This document shows positions 45,801-53,921 of a stretch of DNA of 64,000 nt, in pieces (the stretch's first letter is position 1; every line of letters begins with the position of its first letter). A model generated the notes under the pieces. The model worked only from the letters and a program-made list of their open reading frames with translations. It ran no database searches and had not been told where the DNA came from. The position numbers were made by a program, and so were the translations under genes. The stretch is from Chromohalobacter israelensis (GTDB lineage: Bacteria > Pseudomonadota > Gammaproteobacteria > Pseudomonadales > Halomonadaceae). The DNA lies in NCBI GenBank assembly GCA_000761475.1, contig JQNW01000004.1, positions 310,001-374,000 of the forward strand, read 5' to 3'.

Positions 45801-47407
45801 CCGTTGCCATCGTAGACGAAGGCGGGCCCCTGGGCGTCGTCGAGACGCTGGCCCTGGATGACCGGGCGTTTGCCGGGGGGACGCTCGGGATCGGCGAAGG
45901 CGGCCAGGCGTTCGGCGGCGTCCTGCTTGTCGGCAGCGAACAGCAGGGCGCCATCGCTTTGATGCTCGCGCCGACGGTAGAGGGTGTCGGCGATGTCGTA
46001 GAGGCGGCTGTCGGTGTCACGCAGCCAGTCAGCCAGTTGACCGGCCATGGCGCGTAGGGCCGGTTCACCCCGCGCGGAGAGCCTCAGTGGCAGCGGTTCG
46101 TCGGAGACGGGGGCCGGTGTCGGCGCTGGTATTTCGGGCGGGCTCTCGAGGATGACGTGGGCGTTGGCGCCGCCGAAACCGAAGGAGTTGACGCCAATGA
46201 TCAGGCGTCCCTCAGCCTTCAATGGGCGCGCCTGGGTAACGACCTCTAGGTTCCAGTCGTCGAATGGGATCTTGGGATTGAGACGACGGATGCCGATGGT
46301 CGCCGGTACCTCGCGGTGGCGCAGGCTGTAGAGCGCCTTGGCCAGGCCGGCGACGCCGGAGGCGGTTTCCAGGTGGCCAAGGTTGCTCTTCACCGAGCCA
46401 ATGGGCAGCGGTGACCGCCGGTGCTTGGCCAGTGCCTCGCCGATGGCACGCGACTCGATGGGGTCGCCCACGGCGGTGCCGGTGCCATGCGCCTCGAGGT
46501 AGTCGATCTCGTCAGGGGCGATGCCGGCGCGTTCGTATGCGTGCCGCATCAGCGTGATCTGGGCCTCGGGATTGGGGACCGTGAGGCCTTGCTTGTGACC
46601 ATCGGTGTTGATGGTGGAACCGGCGACGAGGCCTAGCACGTTGTCGCCATCGGCCACGGCCTGGTCGTAGTCCTTGAGCAGGAACATGCCGGCGCCTTCC
46701 GAGCGTACGTAGCCGTCGCCGTCTGCATCGAATACCCGGCAGCGACCCGTGGGCGAGAGCATGCTGGCCTTGGAAAAGATGATGAAGCCGTAAGGGTGCA
46801 GGTGCAGGCTGATGCCACCGGCCAGGGCCATGCTGGTCTCGCCGCTGCGGATCGCCTGACAGGCCTGATGGAAGGCTACCATCGACGAAGAGCAGGCGGT
46901 GTCCACGGACATGCTGGGACCGTGAAGGTCGAACAAGTAGGAGAGCCGGTTCGAGGCAATGCTCGAGGTGTTGCCGGTGGCAGTGGACGCATCGATGGCG
47001 GCCATGTCACCGGTGTAGCGATATGAATAATCGAGTGCTGCGACACCCAGGAAAACGCCGCACTGGCTGCCGCGTACCCGCGACGGAGGGATGCCGGCGC
47101 TTTCCAGGGTCTCCCAGGTCAATTCCAACAGCATGCGCTGCTGGGGGTCCATATTGGCGGCTTCACGCGGTGAGATGCCGAAGAAGTCGGCATCGAAGCC
47201 ACTGATGTCGCCCAGGCTGCCGGCGGCAAAGGTCATGCTGGTGCCGGGATTGCGCTTGTCGGGGTGCTGGAAGGCCTCATGGCTCCAGCGGTCGGCCGCG
47301 ACCTGGGTGACCAGGTCCTTTTCGGCGCGCAGGTCCTGCCAGAAGCCTTCCGGGGTGGTTCCCGGCATCCGGTGGGTGACACCGATGATGGCCACGCGTC
47401 TTGTCAT
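39878..47407 (-). CDS. Type I highly reducing polyketide/fatty acid synthase, RkpA-type
   Basis: The protein has 2509 residues. Domains in order: KS (~4-430; DTACSSS, EAHGTGT, KSNLGH), AT (~545-840; GHSVGEVAAA, DYAFHS), DH (~890-1160; WLADHVVGDAAIFPG, LDSAFQ), a methyltransferase-like region (~1200-1560), a structural KR-like part, ER (~1790-2090), catalytic KR (~2110-2330; YLVTGGLGGFG and the YSSA...YVAAN pair) and ACP (~2400-2480; GFDSLMGVEL carrying the phosphopantetheine Ser). The methyltransferase region reads LLEAGVSAP where a GxGxG motif belongs, so it is probably inactive. AT sequence suggests malonyl loading. It lacks a thioesterase. The product is probably a saturated long acyl chain passed to the adjacent oxoamine synthase. 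Confidence 0.93.
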   Translation of the reverse strand: MTRRVAIIGVTHRMPGTTPEGFWQDLRAEKDLVTQVAADRWSHEAFQHPDKRNPGTSMTFAAGSLGDISGFDADFFGISPREAANMDPQQRMLLELTWETLESAGIPPSRVRGSQCGVFLGVAALDYSYRYTGDMAAIDASTATGNTSSIASNRLSYLFDLHGPSMSVDTACSSSMVAFHQACQAIRSGETSMALAGGISLHLHPYGFIIFSKASMLSPTGRCRVFDADGDGYVRSEGAGMFLLKDYDQAVADGDNVLGLVAGSTINTDGHKQGLTVPNPEAQITLMRHAYERAGIAPDEIDYLEAHGTGTAVGDPIESRAIGEALAKHRRSPLPIGSVKSNLGHLETASGVAGLAKALYSLRHREVPATIGIRRLNPKIPFDDWNLEVVTQARPLKAEGRLIIGVNSFGFGGANAHVILESPPEIPAPTPAPVSDEPLPLRLSARGEPALRAMAGQLADWLRDTDSRLYDIADTLYRRREHQSDGALLFAADKQDAAERLAAFADPERPPGKRPVIQGQRLDDAQGPAFVYDGNGCQWEAMGRDLLADSKAFAAAIDEVDTLFQRHADFSLRAEIEGRNGSDRFARTEIAQPALFAVQVGITRMLAAQGIEPAAVTGHSVGEVAAAWACGALSLEDAVRVIHLRSHFQGLTRGQGEMTAVGLGAGTIATYLERPEYRDIHLAGINSAQAVTLAGPAEALSRLEAELDAHRHFVKRLPLDYAFHSPAMDPIRDDLIAALKGLSPRQSRIPYISTVTGEKLNGERLDADYWWHNIRQPVRFGAATQALIADGTNVLIEIGAHPILKRYLSEALRETEREGLIIGTLERDLPGPVCLDHAIGQTLLAGLETDTDHWFPVTGRLAELPRYPWQRQPYWMPSTSDALGLLARHYEHPLLGYRLAQHTLTWESQLDTARQPWLADHVVGDAAIFPGAGFIELTLAAAARWREAMPLDIEELEIQAPLMLDGQHGRLTRLAIAPEDGRVTIHSREPAVGEAWQLHATARIMPQSKSLMLERAAPSLPERAPDLELDAHLAMASRLGLDYGPAFQAIDRAWIEDDSVIGRVSPTPVIEEQLALQHLHPGILDSAFQLFLPLLARDGLESLGPGNQGMAFVPVRVGRIQWASQAGRPALARARLLKRAPYSFTADFELFDDRGRAVAVVSETRFKAVRLTQSAEQTLSHLDVRLTPAPHPQRRQVADLSALEAAMPALVDGYAEATGQRYANEVAPLLDRLAEAFAAEALADELHDGVLGQSHYQALASAHPQARPLIDQLLRLLQDAGRLEASDESWTRTEDNDEVDATTIWRLLAQDYPGHIGPIHRLGRFGLNLRDLLSGHRDAADIGLDRDRLMRLNRQLIGHEGWRALATPLGEALADTLAQLPAGQRLTLLEAGVSAPALGEQLAELVDPDRCDYRILTAGDLAWQHAEQLRGRQPLIEVESLEAPHEQPSQASSRHAQLALVSLDVTNRDLSRRLIEALPERLAPGARILLLGVAPSAWLDTLLATPGLDVEGDAPAACELDDVTDLLARLGAEQVQPLPLEDEAGAYLVHARLPDQAHRADDLDATPSDYLLVADDADRTLAERLAADLERRGHRVTIGDEHQADQAGYIIDLRSTSLERCQQAARWATAFETRHDMPTLWLVTRDVAVIWRDTTAPTAGPDTHVSDDAALWGFGRSLANEAQGFRVRLLDLPGGDLVKDVLEALGDELVAPDDETEVTLDARGTRFATRLRILSAPGTAMEASATHAPETHVPEAHTSEAPQGAMTLGFPLPGQLRHLAWQPTTLPAPGEGEVGIRVEATGLNFRDVMYTLGLLSDEAIENGFAGPTLGLEFAGVVERLGPGVEGFAPGDAVVGFGPASFSDRLVASQYAIAPLPRDIDFAAAATIPTTFFTVYYALKHLARLSPGEHVLIHGAAGGVGLAAIQVARWLGAEIHTTVGTEEKRDFLRLSGIERLYDSRSLTFAEEILADTDGRGVDVVLNSLAGEAINQNLRVLRPFGRFLELGKRDFYDNTHIGLRPFRNNLSYFGIDSDQLMKECPALTQSLFSEMMALFEDGTFTPLPYTAFGNRQVVEAFRYMQQARQIGKVVVTQDQPLRPDTDDTAPPAAPELPADATYLVTGGLGGFGLRSAQWLAERGARHLVLVGRRGAASPEAAEGIAALEAQGVSVEAAACDVADRDALAALLERCRAEHPPLKGIIHAAAVIEDGLIRNLDEARIARVLTPKIEGARHLDALTRDDDLDIFVLYSSATTLFGNPGQASYVAANHWLEALAANRRAQGLPATCVRWGAIEDAGFLARNTRTRDALQERLGGSALRADDALEVLGRMLAAPGPSLGVLELDWSALARSLPTAETPRFAEIARTAGDEGQQDDGDQDLSRLLAELSPEELHTTVTDLLKAELASILLVEESKIDVHRSVYDMGFDSLMGVELMTAIESRLGVRVPVMVLSEASTLDKLSGVLIERLTRSDDEDDEHGDNETGLASLAAQHGADAVADHREMQPHEATTR

Positions 47408-48975
47408 GCTTTCTCCCGATGATCCTGGTTCCGGCCGTCATGGGCGCGCTGCGCCTCGTTGATGACGGCTTGCCATATTCGTTGACTCAATTGCACTGCC
47501 TCAAGCGGCGTGGATGCCTGGGGCCGGTCTCCCCGGCCGTGGCTCGACCACAATAGATAGGGCGTGTCGCCATCCGGCTCGCCATAATGTCGATAGACCT
47601 CAGGCATGATCGGCACATGGTCGCCATACCAGCACAGTAGCCCGCCTCGAGAAGTTGCCTCCAGCTGCCGACGTAGGCGTGCGGCCATGCGATCAGCATT
47701 GCGCAGGTGGGCCAGATAGCAGGCTAGCTCCGTGCAGTCGTCCGGTAAGGGCGGTGCATTCGCGGCCAGCAGGTCTCGGGCCGCGTCCTCCGCCTGGTCG
47801 TCAAGTTGCAGTGGGCCGTGATTTTCCATGGTGATCACGAACACGAATAGCGGCTTATTATCCGGTTCGTCGAGCAGGCTGCCAACCTTGTCGGCAAGTG
47901 CTAGGTCGCCGACGTACTGGCCGCAGTAGTCGGTGCGCTCGAAGGCCCGGATGTCGATGAAGTCATCGAAGCCCAGGTGCGGCATGACACGGTCGCGCTG
48001 ATAGAAGCTGGCTGCATAAGGGTGCAGACAGACGGTGCGATAACCGAGCCGTTTCAGCTCGGCGACCAGACTCGGTACCGGGCGGCGGGCCAGCTGGTGA
48101 TAGGGATTGAAGCGGTGGATGCCGAGAGCTTGCTGATCCAGGCCGGTCAGCATCGCCGTTTCGGTACGCACCGTGTTGGCGCCCCAGGCCGGCACGTGCA
48201 GGCGCCCCTGGGCCAGGGCCTGATTGGCCAGAGCATCGAGATGGGGCAGCAGGTCGTCACGCAGGCCACCATGCCAGGGACGCGGGTCGAAGAAGGATTC
48301 GCTTTGGACCAGCACCAAGTGCGGCAAGTGTTCACGCGAGGGCGGCGGCTGGGGTGCGCAAGCATAGGGGGACGCGGGAACTTCCAGCGGTCGTCGTGCC
48401 AGCAGACCGTAGGCCCAGAGCGCGCTGAACAGGCCGAGCCGATGAGTGTCCTCGACGGGGTCGAGGCTGCAGGCCGGTAGGCGGGCTAGCCCGGTGGTCA
48501 GCGGCAGGGCCGAGAGCGCGATGAGTAGAAGCGCCCCGGTGAGGAAGCTGCCCGTGCCATGCTGGTCAGGTAGCGACGGCTCGAAGAGCAAAAAGCCGAT
48601 GATAGTCGCCAGGCCTGCCAGGCTGGCGCCGATGGCCAGGCCGATGCCGAAGAAGGGGATGTACAGGCGCGGGTGGCGGATGGCATCAAGAAAATACTCG
48701 AAGTCCTGACACAGGAAAGGCTCGCGCAGGGTCTTTGATTTGGCGTTGCTGGACTGGACCACCACGAGCTGCAGGGCCAGGAAGAGCACCAGCGCAAACC
48801 AGGGACGCTGCAGTATCAGCACGAAGCCCCCGAAGACCAGACTCCAGGTGCCCAGGTGGACAGCCAAGGTCGAGACCGGGCGACGCCAGGGCGGTGCGCA
48901 AGCCGGACGCAACGCGGCTTCGGCGAGGAAACTGCCGATCAGGCCCAGGCCCCAGGGCAATAGCGCCCACGTCAT
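47404..48975 (-). CDS. Sulfatase/LtaS-like membrane protein of the lipid-carrier operon
   Basis: The protein has 523 residues. About five membrane helices occupy the first ~190 residues. A large periplasmic domain of the alkaline phosphatase/sulfatase superfamily follows, with VLVQSESFFDPR near the metal site, the nucleophile region NTVRTETAMLTG (Thr), TMENHGP and CWYGDHVPIMPEVYR. In this family the domain transfers phosphoglycerol or phosphoethanolamine to an acceptor, or cuts such a group. It sits between the SDR and PKS genes with 4-base overlaps at both ends. In rhizobial K-antigen loci a gene of the same operon (rkpI) codes a membrane protein; I suggest that this is the counterpart, without firm family proof. 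Confidence 0.75.
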   Translation of the reverse strand: MTWALLPWGLGLIGSFLAEAALRPACAPPWRRPVSTLAVHLGTWSLVFGGFVLILQRPWFALVLFLALQLVVVQSSNAKSKTLREPFLCQDFEYFLDAIRHPRLYIPFFGIGLAIGASLAGLATIIGFLLFEPSLPDQHGTGSFLTGALLLIALSALPLTTGLARLPACSLDPVEDTHRLGLFSALWAYGLLARRPLEVPASPYACAPQPPPSREHLPHLVLVQSESFFDPRPWHGGLRDDLLPHLDALANQALAQGRLHVPAWGANTVRTETAMLTGLDQQALGIHRFNPYHQLARRPVPSLVAELKRLGYRTVCLHPYAASFYQRDRVMPHLGFDDFIDIRAFERTDYCGQYVGDLALADKVGSLLDEPDNKPLFVFVITMENHGPLQLDDQAEDAARDLLAANAPPLPDDCTELACYLAHLRNADRMAARLRRQLEATSRGGLLCWYGDHVPIMPEVYRHYGEPDGDTPYLLWSSHGRGDRPQASTPLEAVQLSQRIWQAVINEAQRAHDGRNQDHREKA

Positions 48976-49736
48976 GAGGATCTCCCGTAGCCCATCAGAC
49001 CGAGCAGTCGCTGGGAGAGACCGGCCGGTAGTATCGCCAGGCTCCAGCAGCCTAGGTTGAGCGGGAAGGGAAAGCTGATGCGTGCCCGGTTGCGCTCGAT
49101 GCCCCTGGCGATACGCCGGGCCGCGCGCGGGGCGTCGATCTCCCAGGGCTTAGGACCGGGCATGGCATCACACATCGGCGAGCTGACGTAGCCCGGCATG
49201 ACCACGGTCACACCCACGCCACGCGGTGCTAGCCAGCCGCGCAGGGCCTCGCCGTAGGCTTTGATGCCGGCCTTGCTGGCGCTGTAGCTAGGGGTTAGCG
49301 GCAGGCCGTGCCAGGCGGCCAGGGAACTCATGAAGACGATCTGGCCGTGGCCACGCTCGGCCATGCGCGGCGCCAGTCGTTCGGCCATAGCCATCGGCGT
49401 GCGCAGGTTGATGGCCAGCAGGCGACTGGTGGCCGACCAGTCTTCCATTTCCTGCCCCGGTTCGGCGTGGGTGTTCTGGCCGGCATTGGCGATGACCACA
49501 TCGGGCAGTACCAGCCGATCCAGCCAGTCGGTGAGGCTTGCGTCATCGGTCAGGTCTACGTCGGTCGTTTCGACCTCGGCGCCGGTCTGGCGGCATGCGT
49601 CGGCCAGGGCCTCGAGCCGTGCCCGGCGACGACCATGCAGGATCAAACGCACGCCGGGCGCGGCATAATGCCGAGCCAGGGCACCGCCGATAGCGCCGGT
49701 GGCACCGGTGATCAACAGGCTGCGGGGTGCGGTCAT
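48972..49736 (-). CDS. Short-chain dehydrogenase/reductase, RkpH-like
   Basis: This SDR has 254 residues. It has GATGAIGGALARHY for NAD(P) binding and YSASKAGIKAYGEAL for the catalytic Tyr-Lys, plus VIANAGQN. The ATG at 49736 is used because it starts at the first beta strand and overlaps the kpsS stop as ATGA; the longer frame to 49982 would lie inside kpsS. A hydrophobic C-terminus (SLAILPAGLSQRLLGLMG) suggests membrane association. Together with the oxoamine synthase, it could reduce the 3-keto group, like 3-ketosphinganine reductase. This is inferred from gene order and family. Confidence 0.87.
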   Translation of the reverse strand: MTAPRSLLITGATGAIGGALARHYAAPGVRLILHGRRRARLEALADACRQTGAEVETTDVDLTDDASLTDWLDRLVLPDVVIANAGQNTHAEPGQEMEDWSATSRLLAINLRTPMAMAERLAPRMAERGHGQIVFMSSLAAWHGLPLTPSYSASKAGIKAYGEALRGWLAPRGVGVTVVMPGYVSSPMCDAMPGPKPWEIDAPRAARRIARGIERNRARISFPFPLNLGCWSLAILPAGLSQRLLGLMGYGRSS

Positions 49737-50971
49737 AGCAAGGCCTCGAGCGGAGAAGTGGTGGCTTCGAGCCTGGCCGCAACGTTGTCGATGGCGAGCT
49801 CGATGCCGGTGTCGCAGTAATAGCCACCGTTGAGCTGAACCGTGTGCATGAGCGTGCGATGAAAACAGCGGAACAGTTCCTCGTCTGGCGACTGCCCATG
49901 ACGCCAGAAGTCGTCCAGCCCTCCTTCGAAGGTCAGGCCGTTGAGTCGATAGATCGGCTGGCTTAGGGCGATGGTCGGACAACGATGTTCCAGCGCCACG
50001 ATACCCGAGGTGCTGTTGACCGTCACGGTACCGGTGGCGTCGTCGAGCAGTACGTTGAGATCGCCGGACTCGAGATAGACGATTCGCCCGGCGATGTCAT
50101 AGCGTTTCTCGAGCCGCGCGATGAGGCCGGCATAGTCGATGAGGCCCATGTCCAGCGGGTGATTCTTGATGCACAGCAGGCTATCCGGCGGCGCATGGCG
50201 GGCGAAGGACGCCATCGTGTGCTCGATCACCTCGACCATGTCGGCGAAATCGGAGTGGTTGCGAATCTGGGCATCGCCATTGAGCTGCAGGGGCAGCACG
50301 TAATAGGGGCGTTTGCCGCCGGCCAGGTCGCGGATGCGCTCGGCATCGCGCGGCTTCCACCAGCGCAGTTGGGTGAAGCGCTTGAGATAACCGGCGTATT
50401 CGACCGGGGCGGTGACCGGCGCGTGGTTGCGATAGCGGGGGAAGAGCAATGGGTTGGCGAGACCGGCCAGATGGTAGAGCACGTCATGGGTGGCACGGCG
50501 CTTGAACGATGTGCGGAAGCGCTTGGCCGGCAGCGGTTTGGGCAGGCGACGGCCGACTTCCCGATACCAGTCCGCCTCCTGGGGCAGTAGCGAATAGCCG
50601 TTGACGCCTTCGCGTTCCAGGGTGATCCAGTGGGGGCGGAAGTAGCCCTCCTCGAGCACCTGGTTGCGAATGCCGACCTGCCTGGCGGCCTCGATCGCCG
50701 TCAGGTGGATGGGGCGCTGGTCGCCGAACAGCAACTGGTCGGTGGTGCCGTGGCGCTCCCAGAGCTCGGCCAGGAAGTCCGGCAGATCGTCCAGCTTGCC
50801 GCGAAAGGCATGACTGGGCCCGGCATCCTTGCACCAGTACGCCAGGTCGCCACCGGCGAACTGGACCTTGGCGACATGATGGCCATCGGCCCTCAGCCGT
50901 TGCGCCAGGCGGGGGAAGAATGGCGAACAGACACCCTGGAGGAACAAGAAAGAGCGTTTCGGCGAATTCAC
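49733..50971 (-). CDS. kpsS: Capsule Kdo transferase KpsS
   Basis: The protein has 412 residues from the GTG at 50971, which lies one base after the kpsC stop and is followed by NSPKRSFLFLQGVCSPFF. Typical KpsS parts are FLQGVCSPFFPRLAQRL at the start, LLFGDQRPIH, LEEGYFRPHWITLE, and late NSTSGIVALEHRCPTIAL. Longer in-frame starts up to 51115 lie inside kpsC. KpsS adds the first beta-Kdo to the lipid, and KpsC extends the poly-Kdo linker. Both act at the cytoplasmic face of the membrane. The lipid here may not be plain phosphatidylglycerol, given the neighbouring PKS/oxoamine genes. Confidence 0.93.
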   Translation of the reverse strand: MNSPKRSFLFLQGVCSPFFPRLAQRLRADGHHVAKVQFAGGDLAYWCKDAGPSHAFRGKLDDLPDFLAELWERHGTTDQLLFGDQRPIHLTAIEAARQVGIRNQVLEEGYFRPHWITLEREGVNGYSLLPQEADWYREVGRRLPKPLPAKRFRTSFKRRATHDVLYHLAGLANPLLFPRYRNHAPVTAPVEYAGYLKRFTQLRWWKPRDAERIRDLAGGKRPYYVLPLQLNGDAQIRNHSDFADMVEVIEHTMASFARHAPPDSLLCIKNHPLDMGLIDYAGLIARLEKRYDIAGRIVYLESGDLNVLLDDATGTVTVNSTSGIVALEHRCPTIALSQPIYRLNGLTFEGGLDDFWRHGQSPDEELFRCFHRTLMHTVQLNGGYYCDTGIELAIDNVAARLEATTSPLEALL

Positions 50972-50972
50972 G

Positions 50973-53012
50973 TTAATGCTTTCCGATAAAGATGTTGCGG
51001 TACCAGCGATACAGGTGCGTCCGCCACGCCGGGCGATGGTGTTCGGCTCGGCGCTGTTCCAGCAGGGCCACGGCGGTTTCGGCATTGCATAGCCGGCGAC
51101 TGCCCGGATCGACATACAGTGGGTAAAGGATCAGGGTGGCCGCAACCAGGGCGTCCAGGTCGAGATGTCGACGGCGCCTGGGGCAGGCGTGGCGATCCTT
51201 GGTCAGCCCCCAGCCCGCGTAAAACGGCATCCCGTAGGTGACGACGCGGCGCCCTCGAAGCAGTGCCTCGAATCCCGTCAGGGAGCACATGGTATGGACC
51301 TCATCGACCATGTCCAGCACATCGACGATATCGGCGTCGCCGACTTCGCGATCGTAAAGGTGCTCGTCGGCCTTACTCAGGGCGCCGATCCGTGCGCCGG
51401 TCGCTACATCGGGGTGCGGCTTGTAAAGGATATGGGCGCCGGGATTGGCCTGGCGCACGGCGGCGAGGAGGGCACCGTTGGTGCGAATGTCGAGCGTGCC
51501 GTGGACGATGGACGCGTCGCTTTCCACCTGGCCGGGCACCAGCAGCAGGCGGCCCCCCTCGGGGCGCTGGAGGTATCGTGCGCCGGGGACGTTGTACTTA
51601 GAGAGTCGCAGCGTGACCAGCCGTTCTCGAAGCCGTGCCGCCCGACGCAGCAGAGCGGGCGAGAAAGATGCCTCGTTGAGGATGCGCTCCAGTTCGCTTT
51701 CTCGGTTAGCGTCGTAATGGATGCCGAGTGCATCCACCACCAGAGAAAGCGGGCGAGCCAGGTCGACGCCCAGGCCGATGGAGCGCAGGAAGCCGTCTTC
51801 CATGCGCCAGAGAGCGTGGCCTCGCGCGCGACAGCGCTCCTCGGCCTCAGCATCCAGTCGTGAGGCCCAGCACAGCAGGCGTTCGTCGGGTTCGGCGTCT
51901 TTCGGGGGATGCTCGTGGCGCAAATGACGGACTTTGGCATCATGCCCGAGAAAGTCGCCGACGAAGCCGCGTTTCCATGACGAGAGGCCATAAGTGGCCC
52001 AGCGGCCCGCCAGACGGCGTTGTTGTCGTGTTTGGTCGCCGATCAGCTCGAGGGCTTCCTCGAAGTCGGTGGCCTGGCCGGTGTAGGGGTTAGCGTAGCG
52101 AGCATATCGCAAGTAGGCCGCCGAGAAGACCTGCACCAGCGAGCGCTGGACGCCGCGGCGTGGGCAGTTTCGACGGTCGTCGGTGAGCCCCCAGCCGGCA
52201 TAGAAGGGCACGCCATGGCAGATGACACGCTTGCCGGCCAACAGTGCTTCGAAGCCCAACTGGCTGCTGACCACATGCACGCAATGTACCGCGTCGAGCA
52301 GCGACCAGGGATTCAGGTTGTCGCCGATGAGATGACAGCCGGAGCGTCGGCCCGCCTCCAGGAGGTGCCCCGCCTTCTGGCCGGCGATGACGTCGGGGTG
52401 GACCTTGACCAGGATTTCCGACTCGGGATGTTCGGCACGGGCGGCGTCCAGCATCCGCTGGAAGTCGTCGGCCTCGGCCAGGCCGCCCGCGATCGAGGCG
52501 TCACCGGCGGTCTGGTCGACGACTAGCACGCGCGGCCGGTTATCGTCGAACAGCTGGCGATCCGGCGCGTGGTTGTACTTGGAAAGCCGCAGCTCACGCA
52601 GTCGCTCCATGCCGTCCCTGGCACGTATGAGTTCCTCCTCGGGGGCGTCTACGGCTTCCAGGATCAGGTGTTCCAGCGTCGAGGGGCGGCTGGCGTCGTA
52701 ATAGATGCCCAGGGGATCGACGACGAGACTGTGGGGCGGATGTCCCTCGACGCCGAGCCCCCATGAACGCAAGAAACCATCCTCGATGGCTACGTAGGGC
52801 AGCCGGTGCCGTTTGGCATGCGCGCGCGCCTTGCGAGAGCTGGGCTTGAGGCCCCAGCCGGCCACGGCGCTCGCCCGCCGTCCGCTCGGCGAGCCGAGCG
52901 GACAGAACCGTTCGAATTCGGGCAGACAGGCGCTCAGGGTCGGCAGAGCTAGCATGCGTTGGGTCGCGACGGCGAGAGTGCCTGGATCAGGGGCGCGGCG
53001 TGGTATGGCCAA
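50973..53012 (-). CDS. kpsC: Capsule poly-Kdo transferase KpsC
   Basis: The protein has 679 residues, the normal KpsC length. It shows two homologous modules: GFLRSWGLGVE...SLVVDPLGIYYDASRPS (~residues 80-110) and again GFLRSIGLGVD...SLVVDALGIHYDANRES (~410-440). Each is followed by a KxHPD motif (VKVHPDV and YKPHPDV) and a MPFYAGWGLT- or VPFYAGWGLT-type sequence. These are the alternating beta-2,4- and beta-2,7-Kdo transferases (GT99 and GT107). They extend the Kdo linker on which capsule repeats are built. It is the first gene of the six-gene leftward operon. Confidence 0.95.
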   Translation of the reverse strand: MAIPRRAPDPGTLAVATQRMLALPTLSACLPEFERFCPLGSPSGRRASAVAGWGLKPSSRKARAHAKRHRLPYVAIEDGFLRSWGLGVEGHPPHSLVVDPLGIYYDASRPSTLEHLILEAVDAPEEELIRARDGMERLRELRLSKYNHAPDRQLFDDNRPRVLVVDQTAGDASIAGGLAEADDFQRMLDAARAEHPESEILVKVHPDVIAGQKAGHLLEAGRRSGCHLIGDNLNPWSLLDAVHCVHVVSSQLGFEALLAGKRVICHGVPFYAGWGLTDDRRNCPRRGVQRSLVQVFSAAYLRYARYANPYTGQATDFEEALELIGDQTRQQRRLAGRWATYGLSSWKRGFVGDFLGHDAKVRHLRHEHPPKDAEPDERLLCWASRLDAEAEERCRARGHALWRMEDGFLRSIGLGVDLARPLSLVVDALGIHYDANRESELERILNEASFSPALLRRAARLRERLVTLRLSKYNVPGARYLQRPEGGRLLLVPGQVESDASIVHGTLDIRTNGALLAAVRQANPGAHILYKPHPDVATGARIGALSKADEHLYDREVGDADIVDVLDMVDEVHTMCSLTGFEALLRGRRVVTYGMPFYAGWGLTKDRHACPRRRRHLDLDALVAATLILYPLYVDPGSRRLCNAETAVALLEQRRAEHHRPAWRTHLYRWYRNIFIGKH

Positions 53013-53195
53013 AAGGCAGTCCTTCGGATTTTTAGTCCAACTGGTAAACGGCTGCGCTATCCCCTATGACAGCACGGCGAGCGTCAGAGCCAAGCGTTTC
53101 ATCGTGTCGTTTCCATTGCCTCAGGCGTATGCCTCATTATCGGCCCCGTCGCGCCAAGCTTGATGGTGGCAAGCGATAACCCTCGCCACGCTCTC
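53013..53195. other. Gap upstream of kpsC
   Basis: There are 183 bases between the end of the ketoreductase gene and the kpsC start, both on the - strand. No gene is seen. It should hold the kpsC operon promoter if that operon is not simply read through from the aryl-polyene genes. By eye only a poor -35-like TTGGCT with a weak -10 is found on the - strand, and there is no clear terminator. Confidence 0.4.
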
Positions 53196-53921
53196 TCAGC
53201 ACATACCGCCGTTAACCGGTAACACCTGGCGCGTCATGTAGGCGGCATCCTTTGAGCATAGAAAGCTCACCACGCCGGCGACGTCCTCGGCCTGGCCGGT
53301 GCGTCGCATGGGGATCAACTTGAGCACCTCTTCTTGTGATAGGTGGTGCGTCATATCGGTGTCGATCCAGCCTGGCGCGACGCAGTTGACGGTGATATGG
53401 CGCTTGGCCAGCTCGATGGCCAGCGCCTTGGTGGCGCCGATGATCCCCGCCTTGGCGGCGCTGTAATTGACCTGGCCGCGATTGCCGATGAGCCCTGACA
53501 TCGAGGCGATAGTGACGATGCGTCCCGGTTTACGACGTCGAATCATCGGCATGACCAACGGATGCAACACGTTGTAGAAACCGTCGAGATTGGTATGTAC
53601 CACGCTGTCCCAGTCGTCGCCGGTAAGCGCGGGGAACGGGTTGTCGGCGGTGATGCCGGCGTTGCAGACCACGCCGAAATAAGAGCCATGAGCCTCGATG
53701 TCCGCTTCGAGAAGGGTGCGTGCTTGGTCGCGCTCGGCGACGTCGAAACATAAAAGGCGCGCCTCGCGGCCCAGCGCGCGAATCTCCTCGGCGACGCGCT
53801 CGGCGTCCTGCTTGCGTGAGCGGTAATGCAGGACGATATCAAAGCCATCGTGCGCGAGGCGCAGGGCGGTGGCGCGACCGATGCCACGGCTGGCACCGGT
53901 CACCAGGATGGTGTCGGTCAT
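53196..53921 (-). CDS. 3-oxoacyl-ACP reductase (FabG-like), aryl-polyene cluster
   Basis: The protein has 241 residues. GASRGIGRAT binds NADPH, CNAGIT is conserved, and the catalytic YSAAKAG is preceded by IASMSGLIGN. It reduces the beta-keto group of the growing chain on ACP. It corresponds to the ketoreductase of aryl-polyene clusters (ApeQ in E. coli). It ends the leftward cluster: its start overlaps the dehydratase stop, and no second ketosynthase follows before the kpsC region. Confidence 0.9.
   Translation of the reverse strand: MTDTILVTGASRGIGRATALRLAHDGFDIVLHYRSRKQDAERVAEEIRALGREARLLCFDVAERDQARTLLEADIEAHGSYFGVVCNAGITADNPFPALTGDDWDSVVHTNLDGFYNVLHPLVMPMIRRRKPGRIVTIASMSGLIGNRGQVNYSAAKAGIIGATKALAIELAKRHITVNCVAPGWIDTDMTHHLSQEEVLKLIPMRRTGQAEDVAGVVSFLCSKDAAYMTRQVLPVNGGMC

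Noticed and set aside
38544-47407. PKS/oxoamine pair as a secreted antibiotic cluster
   Set aside because: It is in one overlapping operon with kpsC and kpsS, lacks a thioesterase, transporter or regulator of its own, and matches the rkp capsule-lipid arrangement better.
48972-49982. Long form of the SDR starting at 49982
   Set aside because: The extra 82 residues are Arg/His-rich, lie inside kpsS and precede the true Rossmann start.
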